A stretch of 64,000 nucleotides of DNA, from positions 1-64,000 of the forward strand of contig JAIOYV010000018.1 of NCBI GenBank assembly GCA_021740905.1, read 5' to 3'. Positions 16,175 through 23,055 of this stretch are shown here, piece after piece; positions within the stretch are counted from its first letter, which is position 1, and the number at the start of each line of letters is the position of its first letter. A program made the position numbers and the translations under genes. This DNA comes from Bacteroidales bacterium (GTDB lineage: Bacteria > Bacteroidota > Bacteroidia > Bacteroidales > M50B96). Under the pieces are notes generated by a model. It saw only the letters and a program-made list of their open reading frames with translations. It was not told the origin of the DNA and made no database searches.

Positions 16175-16234
16175 CTAAGATATGGCTCTTCTATTCCGAA
16201 TTGCTTCATCAGTCCAGAAAAGTTTATAATCCAT
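16175..16234 (-). pseudogene. Truncated RelE/ParE-type toxin (19 codons left)
   Basis: Its ATG overlaps the end of the antitoxin gene, the usual toxin position. It encodes MDYKLFWTDEAIRN, which closely resembles the N-terminus of ParE/RelE toxins, and then stops after 19 codons. The remaining 80 or so residues are missing. The restriction-modification system begins 50 bp further on, so insertion or deletion at this junction probably destroyed the toxin. Confidence 0.55.
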
Positions 16235-16451
16235 ATTTCTCAATTACTTCTTTGTGTGGTGTAACTCGACCCATGTCAATATCCTGTAATCCTCTTTCAA
16301 TCCCCTGCTTTTGTTCTTCCGCAAGGTCGACCCACCAATCGTGTCCACTCGATTTTAAGCCTTTTACGACTTTTAAATATTCAATAGTCTCAACATCTTC
16401 CAGTTTTGTAAGCCATTCAATAAGCTCCAATTTAATTGCGTCGTATGCCAT
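16224..16451 (-). CDS. Addiction-module antitoxin of a ParE-type pair
   Basis: A 75-residue acidic protein of the small antitoxin family found in Bacteroidota. It has a helical N-terminus (LELIEWLTKLEDVETIEYL) and the family-typical WWVDLAEEQKQGIERGL...DIDMGRV patch at about 39-62. It would neutralise a ParE/RelE-type toxin. The toxin start overlaps its last codons, but the toxin is truncated, so this antitoxin appears orphaned. It may persist through anti-addiction, autoregulation or simple lack of decay. Confidence 0.7.
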   Translation of the reverse strand: MAYDAIKLELIEWLTKLEDVETIEYLKVVKGLKSSGHDWWVDLAEEQKQGIERGLQDIDMGRVTPHKEVIEKYGL

Positions 16452-16464
16452 TTTCTTTTTTTAA

Positions 16465-16472
16465 CAAATTTA
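16465..16472 (-). promoter_or_regulatory. -7 element candidate for the antitoxin gene
   Basis: The minus strand reads TAAATTTG, an exact TAnnTTTG match, 13 nt before the antitoxin ATG. No clear -33 TTG is seen at the right spacing. Confidence 0.3.
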
Positions 16473-16585
16473 CTATTTTTTCTGGATATGGTTTAGCTCT
16501 TATCTAATCTGAAACATTAAGGCATGAAAATACTCCCATCAAATTTTGAACATTCAAATTATTTTCAACCAAATTTCCCCACCAC

Positions 16586-16616
16586 TTGACTTTCTCCCAT
16601 AATCTGCATAAATTTA
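16586..16616 (+). promoter_or_regulatory. Possible promoter of the PrkA operon
   Basis: TTG (16586-16588) is followed after 20 nt by TAAATTTA (16609-16616), one base off TAnnTTTG. The leader that follows holds two small hairpins, AGGC/GCCT (16641-16654) and AAAGCA/TGCTTT (16662-16675). Confidence 0.35.
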
Positions 16617-16693
16617 GTTGCAAAAATTACGTTCTTTTTAAGGCACGAAAGCCTGATTCACAAAGCAAGTGCTTTTTGAAGAATTCTTAAACT

Positions 16694-16698
16694 GGAGG
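16694..16698 (+). promoter_or_regulatory. Shine-Dalgarno GGAGG of the PrkA gene
   Basis: GGAGG stands 5 nt before the ATG at 16704. Strong Shine-Dalgarno sites are uncommon in Bacteroidota and none of the neighbouring genes has one this clear. It supports the chosen start. Confidence 0.5.
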
Positions 16699-16703
16699 AT
16701 ATA

Positions 16704-18779
16704 ATGAAGGCAAAAGAGAATAGCTACCCCGTCGGGAGTCTGATGCATCACATTACGGAGGTGATTGCCCAGCGAAGAAAGTTCGAAAATGTGTACGAGT
16801 CCCTTACCCGGATGATCCTGGGCGATCCGAAACAGATAAAAAAAGTGAATGTGAATGGCCGCTACACTTTCGATTTTCAGGTGCTGCGTCAAAAAGGCCG
16901 CCATTTGGTGGGCATGTTCGACGAACTCAACTCCTTTGTGTCGTATGTAAAAGATGCAGCCGAAGGAGGTTCGTCACGTGAAATGGCTTTTGTGTTGATT
17001 GGCGAACCGGGCAATGGTAAGACCTTTTTTGTGGATTATGTGAGCAAATTGTATCGTGATTTCATTGCCCTGCCCGAAAATATGCGCTTTACTTTCACTT
17101 TCAACAACCTCGACAAACTGGGTGGTTATGGGCAAATTAAAACTATCGAATCGCAAACCTTCGAAGACCCGCTCATCCTGGCCATGAACCTTTTTGGGTC
17201 GAAAGAGAAAAGCACTGAGTTTCTGACCAAATTGGGGGCCGACAAAAAACAAATTGCAGGCTTCTATAAAAACTTCCGTCCGCTTGGGGCTTGCTCCGAT
17301 TATATCCTCGACCAGATAAAGGAGCATTATAACAACGACATAGATAAGGTGCTGGAGAATATAAGCATTGTGCCCATTCCCATTTCCGAATCGCGAGGAA
17401 CTTTGACCGGCAAGTATGCAGCGAAGGATAAGATTACCTCCTCGGCGGTTGATTTATTGGGCGAAGAATCCATTACCCGTTTGCTTCATATCAGCGATAC
17501 CAACAATCCCTATCGTTTCGATTTGCGAAGAGGTGCTCTGGCCCGTGTGGCAGGCGGAGGCATTCATTTTGCCGATGAGATTTTCAAAAACAAAAAAGAC
17601 CTTGTTCAAGTGTATCTCGGGGTAATCCAAAACCGCACCATCGATGTGGAAGGTTTCAAGTGGCCTCTCGACACCCTGATTATTGCCACCAGCAACAACG
17701 ACGAGTTTGCCCGTTTCATTGAAGAAAAGGAGGAAGCACCCATTGTTGACCGTTGCCGGATTTCTTACATGGCGCACAACACTAACTATTTGCTTCAGGA
17801 GCAATTAACCGATTATGCTTTGGGAAGTCTGGAAAAAACCACCTTCACCGGGGCCAAATTACACATCGACCCCAATCTGAACCAGGCCTTGTCGACCACC
17901 ACCATTTTAACCCGCATGCCCCCGTCTGATAAACTTAGCCCGTTGGAAATGATGAAACTTTCGGCAGGCGAAGTGGCAGGTGAAAAAAGTCTCAAAACCC
18001 TGTGTGAAGTGATCGACCAATTGAATACAGAACCCGATATCACTAAACGATTTGGGCAAAAAGGCATCGGTCACCGAAATTTGGGTCGTTGCATCCAGAT
18101 TTTGCTGGAAAGCTCCGAAACACAGGAGGGCAGGTGCATGTATGCCGGCGATGTGTTCAGGGCATTGGAAAAGGTAATCCTTGATTATGTGCATGAGCCT
18201 GACAACCGGATCAAGTATCTGAACGACCTGAAACTTGGCAAAACCCTCTACCGAAAAGATGTGATGACCACCATTTTCAATGCCTACATGGACGAGCCCG
18301 ATGCCATCGAAAAAGATGTGCTGAACTATGTGAACATGATTATCGGCCTGGATGCCAAAAATCTGGGGTCGGATAAAATCTGGACCTACCGCGATCCACA
18401 AACCCGCAAACTGGTCCCTCTAAAAATCGACGAATCCTTTATCGACAGTGTGGAATCGAGGATGGGACTGAAAACCAAGGAGCAAAAAATGAGCTACCGC
18501 ACTACCATCTCGAAAATATACGGTCAGAAAATGATGCAGGATACGCGATACAATTTCATGGACAACAACGACCTGGTAAAAGCCGTGACGGATGTGCGCC
18601 TGAAATCGGATGTGGCCGGGGCCGGCAGCTTGGTGGGTGCCTTGAGCAACCGCACCAACGAAGAAAATCAGAAACTGTTCAACAGGATGCTCGACACCAT
18701 GAAAAACAAACTGGGCTATTGCGAAACCTGCGCCCTAAAAACCATCGAGTATTTCTGCACACAGGATGATGTGTCGTAA
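16704..18779 (+). CDS. prkA: PrkA-family AAA+ serine protein kinase (YeaG)
   Basis: 691 residues. It has an AAA_PrkA domain with Walker A GEPGNGKT (100-107) and a Walker B-like stretch GGGIHFADE near 284-292, followed by the PrkA C-terminal region. In enterobacteria PrkA/YeaG acts with YeaH and SpoVR/YcgB in starvation and nitrogen stress responses; Bacillus PrkA affects sporulation. Here the same three genes follow in order on the same strand. The start is supported by GGAGG 5 nt upstream. Length and domain order are normal for the family. Its protein substrates cannot be told from sequence. Confidence 0.9.
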   Translation: MKAKENSYPVGSLMHHITEVIAQRRKFENVYESLTRMILGDPKQIKKVNVNGRYTFDFQVLRQKGRHLVGMFDELNSFVSYVKDAAEGGSSREMAFVLIGEPGNGKTFFVDYVSKLYRDFIALPENMRFTFTFNNLDKLGGYGQIKTIESQTFEDPLILAMNLFGSKEKSTEFLTKLGADKKQIAGFYKNFRPLGACSDYILDQIKEHYNNDIDKVLENISIVPIPISESRGTLTGKYAAKDKITSSAVDLLGEESITRLLHISDTNNPYRFDLRRGALARVAGGGIHFADEIFKNKKDLVQVYLGVIQNRTIDVEGFKWPLDTLIIATSNNDEFARFIEEKEEAPIVDRCRISYMAHNTNYLLQEQLTDYALGSLEKTTFTGAKLHIDPNLNQALSTTTILTRMPPSDKLSPLEMMKLSAGEVAGEKSLKTLCEVIDQLNTEPDITKRFGQKGIGHRNLGRCIQILLESSETQEGRCMYAGDVFRALEKVILDYVHEPDNRIKYLNDLKLGKTLYRKDVMTTIFNAYMDEPDAIEKDVLNYVNMIIGLDAKNLGSDKIWTYRDPQTRKLVPLKIDESFIDSVESRMGLKTKEQKMSYRTTISKIYGQKMMQDTRYNFMDNNDLVKAVTDVRLKSDVAGAGSLVGALSNRTNEENQKLFNRMLDTMKNKLGYCETCALKTIEYFCTQDDVS

Positions 18780-18836
18780 GAGTTCTGAGTTGGAGAGTTC
18801 TGAGTTCTGAGTTGAAAAGTTCTGAGTTGGAGAGTT
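18780..18836 (+). repeat. Degenerate GTTCTGAGTT repeat
   Basis: After the PrkA stop, the motif GTTCTGAGTT recurs four times with GGAGA or GAAAA between copies. Related runs lie at 20336-20364, 30821-30857 and 31486-31602, always between genes. Confidence 0.6.
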
Positions 18837-18852
18837 CAAAGTTATAAAACTT

Positions 18853-18918
18853 AATGACTATGGAATGACAATCGAATGACTACTTAATGACCATTGAATG
18901 ACAACTGAATGACTAATG
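18853..18918 (+). repeat. Six 11-bp repeats running into a start codon
   Basis: Six consecutive 11-bp units begin AATGAC (or AATGACT) and end in variable bases. The last unit ends in the ATG of the YeaH gene (18916-18918). A change in copy number would therefore alter the leader next to the start. Confidence 0.7.
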
Positions 18919-20277
18919 AAAAGCAACGAAAGAGAAATACTAAGAAAGTTGATCGACAAGGGACTACCCGCCGGGCAAAGGGAGCTGATCGAAAGAGAGC
19001 TGGAGATGAGCAAAAGTCGAACTATTCCGCGCCATGCCAGAATTCCGAAGTATGACAATTTTTTCTCGATGGATGATTTTTTTTCATTTTATGGCTACAA
19101 AAACGAAGCACAGGAGGCACGAGTCAATTTAAAAACCCTCGAAGAATTATTAGAACAAGACAAACAGCGCGATGCAGATGGTTTCCCGAAAAGGGTAAAA
19201 ATTGGCCGTTTGATTAAACCTGTGAAAGGGAAAAGTGGGAAAGTGATAATTGTGCCTACCACCACTGAACCTAAGTTTTACCACGACAACTCGATGGACG
19301 AATCGGAGGAAGGGCAAACGGGCGGTAGCGGCGAAGGGGCCGAGGGCGAAGTTATCGGTAAACAGCCCGCCCAACCCGAAGATGGCGAAGGAACCGGAGC
19401 AGGCCAGGGTGGAGGCGGCGATCACGACATTAGCTCAGAGGCATTCGACCTGGGGAAATTACTTACCGAAAAGTTCCAGTTGCCCAACATCAAAGACAAG
19501 GGCAAGAAAAAATCGATGACCAAAGTAAAATACGACCTCACCGATACCCACAAAGGATTTGGTCAGTTATTGGATAAAAAGGCGACACTGAGACAAATTG
19601 TCGAAACCAATATCCTGTTGGGAAGGATCAAAGCAAACGAGCCTTTTTCGAGCGAAAAATTGCTGGTCAGCCCACAGGACAATGTGTTTAGAATTCTATC
19701 CAAGGAAAAGGATTACGAAAACCAGGCCATGGTGTTTTTTATCCGCGATTACTCCGGGTCTATGTCGGGGAAACCTACTGAGTCGGTATGCATGCAACAC
19801 CTATTTATCTATAGCTGGTTGATGTACCAGTATCAGAATAATGTGGAAGCCAGGTTTATTTTGCACGACACCGAGGCCAAGGAGGTAAAGGATTTTGCCA
19901 CGTATTATCGATCACAAATTGCAGGGGGTACGCAGATCTATCCAGCCTTCGAGTTGGTTAACAAAATGGTGATCGAAAAACAACTGGCCATTGACTACAA
20001 CCTGTATGTGTATTATGGCACCGATGGCGACGATTGGGATCAGACGGGGACAAAAACACTGGCAGCCATCGAAGAGATGCTGAAATACATCAATCGCCTG
20101 GGGATAAGCATTGCCAGGAACAGCTGGTCGAACGAAAACAAAACAACCCTGGAGAATTACATCGAAGACTCCGGCATGTTAAAAAAGAAATCGGAGCTGT
20201 TTAAACTCGACAGTTTTAATGCTGATACGGTGTCGGAAGAACGATTGATTGAGGGGATTAAGAAGTTGAACGAGTGA
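18916..20277 (+). CDS. yeaH: YeaH/DUF444 family protein with vWA-like fold
   Basis: 453 residues. The N-terminal part (1-110) has the basic and aromatic DUF444 pattern. A linker rich in Gly and Glu follows (about 128-172), then a C-terminal von Willebrand A-like domain with MIDAS DYSGS (D278, S280, S282) and a GGTQ loop near 330. It is the normal partner of PrkA and SpoVR and may act as an adaptor or assembly factor. It lies between those two genes on the same strand. The start is preceded by an 11-bp repeat tract. Confidence 0.88.
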   Translation: MKSNEREILRKLIDKGLPAGQRELIERELEMSKSRTIPRHARIPKYDNFFSMDDFFSFYGYKNEAQEARVNLKTLEELLEQDKQRDADGFPKRVKIGRLIKPVKGKSGKVIIVPTTTEPKFYHDNSMDESEEGQTGGSGEGAEGEVIGKQPAQPEDGEGTGAGQGGGGDHDISSEAFDLGKLLTEKFQLPNIKDKGKKKSMTKVKYDLTDTHKGFGQLLDKKATLRQIVETNILLGRIKANEPFSSEKLLVSPQDNVFRILSKEKDYENQAMVFFIRDYSGSMSGKPTESVCMQHLFIYSWLMYQYQNNVEARFILHDTEAKEVKDFATYYRSQIAGGTQIYPAFELVNKMVIEKQLAIDYNLYVYYGTDGDDWDQTGTKTLAAIEEMLKYINRLGISIARNSWSNENKTTLENYIEDSGMLKKKSELFKLDSFNADTVSEERLIEGIKKLNE

Positions 20278-20335
20278 CATTTGTCTGTAACTTGAAATTG
20301 GAAATTAGAAATTTGGCAGGAAATATTTAACTGGT

Positions 20336-20364
20336 GAACTCAGAACTTTGAACTCAGAACTTGG
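20336..20364 (+). repeat. AACTCAGAAC repeat, two copies
   Basis: Two copies of GAACTCAGAACTT lie just before the SpoVR gene. They are the reverse complement of the GTTCTGAGTT family at 18780. Confidence 0.5.
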
Positions 20365-20376
20365 TAACTTATAATA

Positions 20377-21975
20377 ATGAAACTGATAGATCAAAATACT
20401 AAAAGAATAATGGAGGGCTGCAAAGAAAGGGCCTGGGATGCCGGTTTGAGGTTCGATAAGGAATCGCTGGAGTATATTGTCACCAACAAAGACATGATCA
20501 ACCTGTCGCCCAAAGTGATGATCCCCACCCTGTATGATTATTGGGTACAGGATATCGAAGTGTTGCAGGGCCATGGTCAGTACGAGGTGTATCCAAACAA
20601 CCCTTACGAAACAGTGATCAATTCCCGCCCGGCCATTTCCTTTTACAACGACAACAACCCCGACTGGATGAACATCATGATCTTCTACCACGTACTTGGG
20701 CATATCGACTTTTTTCAGAACAATAAACTTTTTCAGAATACTTGGAACGACGATTTCGTGGGTCAGGCACTAGCCGATAAACGACTGATCGCACAACTTA
20801 GAATTAAGCATGGCCGGTGGGTCGATTATGTGATCGAGTTTAGCCGGAGCATCGACAATATTGTTGGTTTTTATAGTGGGATTTCAAAAAAAGAATATCC
20901 GGTACAGTTAAACCCTTCGGCCATGATCGATTTCTATTTCTACCATTTTTTACAAGGGCAAAAAAAGCTTTCTCAACTTGACATTTACAAGGAAATTGAA
21001 CGGTATAACCAACTTATTTCATCCTCCGCCGATCAGGGCGAATCCATGTTCTTTGAAGAAGTAAAAAAGAAATGGCCTGAATTTTTGGAAGTCTACAAAG
21101 AATTTGATCCTCAGAAAAAAGTACAGGAAGAAGACCTGTTGGAATATATTTTGGAACATTCGCCCTTCTTGAAAAAAAGCTCGCATGTGTGGATGAAATC
21201 GGTGGTCAACATTGTTCGGCAAACGGCTTTGTACTTCGCCCCCCAGATGCGCTCAAAAACCATCAACGAAGGCTGGGCCAGTTATTGGCACGACGAGCTT
21301 TTCAGAAAAGACGACCGGATTGCCGGGCACGAAAGCGGGTATGCAAAACTCAATGCCTCGGTAACTTCCCTTAGCCGGATCGGGCTTAACCCCTATGCCA
21401 TTGGCCTGCGCTTGTTGCAGCACATCGAAGAACTGGCCAACAAAGGCAAACTAAACTATCAATTCCAGAAGAAAAGAGGCATTTCTGAACGCGAAGATTA
21501 TGATATGAAAACAGGTTTGGGCAAGGCCACACTTTTCAAAATTAGGGAAGAGTTTTCTGATTTCACTTTGTTCAACAGCTTTGTTTCGCAGGATTTTGTG
21601 GATGAATACGGGGTTTTTGTAACCGGCAAACGCTTCAACCCTGAAGAGGGCACTATTGAGTATTACATTAAAAGTCGCAAGGCCGAAGACTATAAGGAGA
21701 TGTTGGTCAATTCGCTCTACCATCCGCCCTATATAATCATCGACCATGAAAAAACAAACGATGAAAACCTTTACCTGGTACATCATTTTGAAGGCAAGAA
21801 CCTGTACATGGAATACATCCCCGATACTCTTTTAGGCATCGAATACCTCTGGGGAGGAAGTGTGCAACTCGAAACCACCGAAATCAGAAAAGACAAAAAA
21901 ACGGGCGAAATTAGCCAACAAGAGTTTGTTTACACGATGAAAGATCGAAAGATTGAGAAGATGAAGAAAACGTAG
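20377..21975 (+). CDS. spoVR: SpoVR family protein (YcgB)
   Basis: 532 residues, normal for SpoVR/YcgB. Recognisable family segments include NPDWMNIMIFYHVLGHIDFF (near 90-109), NEGWASYWHDELF (near 304-316) and the C-terminal Arg/Lys-rich end. The His/Glu-rich HxLGHxDFF and NEGWAxxWH patches resemble metal-binding motifs. It belongs to the PrkA-YeaH-SpoVR stress module, here complete and in the enterobacterial order. Its biochemical activity is not established. Confidence 0.92.
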   Translation: MKLIDQNTKRIMEGCKERAWDAGLRFDKESLEYIVTNKDMINLSPKVMIPTLYDYWVQDIEVLQGHGQYEVYPNNPYETVINSRPAISFYNDNNPDWMNIMIFYHVLGHIDFFQNNKLFQNTWNDDFVGQALADKRLIAQLRIKHGRWVDYVIEFSRSIDNIVGFYSGISKKEYPVQLNPSAMIDFYFYHFLQGQKKLSQLDIYKEIERYNQLISSSADQGESMFFEEVKKKWPEFLEVYKEFDPQKKVQEEDLLEYILEHSPFLKKSSHVWMKSVVNIVRQTALYFAPQMRSKTINEGWASYWHDELFRKDDRIAGHESGYAKLNASVTSLSRIGLNPYAIGLRLLQHIEELANKGKLNYQFQKKRGISEREDYDMKTGLGKATLFKIREEFSDFTLFNSFVSQDFVDEYGVFVTGKRFNPEEGTIEYYIKSRKAEDYKEMLVNSLYHPPYIIIDHEKTNDENLYLVHHFEGKNLYMEYIPDTLLGIEYLWGGSVQLETTEIRKDKKTGEISQQEFVYTMKDRKIEKMKKT

Positions 21976-21988
21976 TGGGAAGAAAAGC

Positions 21989-22007
21989 CACCCGATAAAT
22001 TCGGGTG
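21989..22007. repeat. REP-like palindrome, CACCCGA form
   Basis: CACCCGA-TAAAT-TCGGGTG follows the SpoVR stop by about 13 nt. It could end the SpoVR transcript, and it is related in design to the other palindromes around the transposase gene. Confidence 0.7.
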
Positions 22008-22041
22008 ATACCTCAACAAATTGGGTACACCGTTGAGACAA

Positions 22042-22179
22042 CACCACAATTTATTGTGGTGATATAGCGTGTAGAATAGAAATTAACTGAGTTGAGGCAA
22101 CACCACAATTTATTGTGGTGATCCAGCGAGTAGAATAGAAACATACTGAGTTGAGGCAACACCACAATTTATTGTGGTG
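22042..22179. repeat. Three REP-like palindromes with 59-bp period
   Basis: CACCACAATTTATTGTGGTG occurs at 22042, 22101 and 22160. The sequence between copies is also conserved, so the unit is a 59-bp tandem repeat. Each palindrome is preceded by GTTGAGACAAC or GTTGAGGCAAC, itself a small GTTG/CAAC hairpin. Confidence 0.9.
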
Positions 22180-22217
22180 ATTATGGTGAATAACAATACG
22201 AACTAAAACCAAAAACT

Positions 22218-22655
22218 ATGGCAATACATTCCTACGTACAAGTCTGGGTACACATGGTGTGGGGGACATACAAGCACATACCTGTTCTTCACAGAGACTT
22301 ACGCCTAAAACTCTTCGACCATCTGGTTGAAAGAGCAGACCAAATAGATGTTACCCTTGAAAAACTAAATGTGCAACCCGAACATGTCCACATGCTGTAT
22401 TCCTTGCCATCGGACAAAACACTTGGGCAAATAGCAAAATTATTCAAAGGAGAATCCTCAATATGGATTAGTAATGCCGGTTTGATAAAGCCCGAATTTC
22501 AATGGAGCAGAGGCTATGGGGCTTTTTCCGTGAGCGACTCAATAGTAGAAACTGTAAAACACTACATCAGAACACAGGACAAACATCATAACACACAAAA
22601 CTTTACAGACGAGTATATAGGTTGGGCAAAAAGGTACGGGGTGTATGATGATTAA
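22218..22655 (+). CDS. REP-associated Y1 tyrosine transposase (IS200/IS605-like)
   Basis: 145 residues. The HUH motif is EHVHML (H56, H58) and the catalytic tyrosine is Y116 in HYIRTQDKHH, both typical of Y1 single-strand transposases. The length matches the IS200 family. The gene has no insertion-sequence ends of its own but is surrounded on both sides by palindromic repeat arrays, as in REP-associated tyrosine transposases (RAYTs) that process REP hairpins. It interrupts the stress operon between SpoVR and the second PrkA-like gene. It appears intact. Confidence 0.88.
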   Translation: MAIHSYVQVWVHMVWGTYKHIPVLHRDLRLKLFDHLVERADQIDVTLEKLNVQPEHVHMLYSLPSDKTLGQIAKLFKGESSIWISNAGLIKPEFQWSRGYGAFSVSDSIVETVKHYIRTQDKHHNTQNFTDEYIGWAKRYGVYDD

Positions 22656-22729
22656 TGACAGACTTTTCACCCAAAAGAAAAACTTTAGAGGCGTGGTGTT
22701 TGGTAGTGAACACAACACCCGGAAAAACC

Positions 22730-22812
22730 CACCCGAATAAATTCGGGTGACAGCTTAACTTAAAGAGGTGTAGTTTCTGTTGAGAGAAAACCCACCCGAA
22801 TAAATTCGGGTG
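22730..22812. repeat. Two REP-like palindromes, CACCCGAA form
   Basis: CACCCGAATAAATTCGGGTG occurs at 22730 and 22793. The 8-bp stems are perfect with loop TAAA. The first is about 75 nt after the transposase stop. Confidence 0.85.
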
Positions 22813-22847
22813 ATACCTCAACCAAGTTGAGCACACAGTTGAGACAA

Positions 22848-23005
22848 CACCACAATTCATTGTGGTGTTATAAACGAACTGAGGTTGAGACAACACCACA
22901 ATTCATTGTGGTGTTATAAACGAACTGAGGTTGAGACAACACCACAATTCATTGTGGTGTTATAAACGAGCCGAAGTTGAGACAACACCACAATTTATTG
23001 TGGTG
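22848..23005. repeat. Four REP-like palindromes with 46-bp period
   Basis: CACCACAATTCATTGTGGTG at 22848, 22894 and 22940, and the TTTA-loop form at 22986. The whole 46-bp unit is repeated with few changes, again with GTTGAGACAAC just before each palindrome. Confidence 0.9.
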
Positions 23006-23055
23006 ATAGTAGTGGTGATAGTAGTGGCGGTATCAGTGAACTTAGAAAACGAACT

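Larger units (their letters stand above)
22656..23055. other. Gap filled by palindromic repeats, no gene
   Basis: 400 bp between the transposase and the second PrkA-like gene. It holds two CACCCGAA palindromes and four CACCACAA palindromes (listed separately), then a short TGGTGATAGTAG direct repeat just before the next gene. No coding sequence is supported. Confidence 0.7.

Noticed and set aside
22042-23005. CRISPR-like array of regularly spaced palindromic repeats
   Set aside because: The sequence between palindromes is itself conserved from copy to copy (59-bp and 46-bp units), so there are no unique spacers, and no cas genes are near. REP-like repeats fit better.
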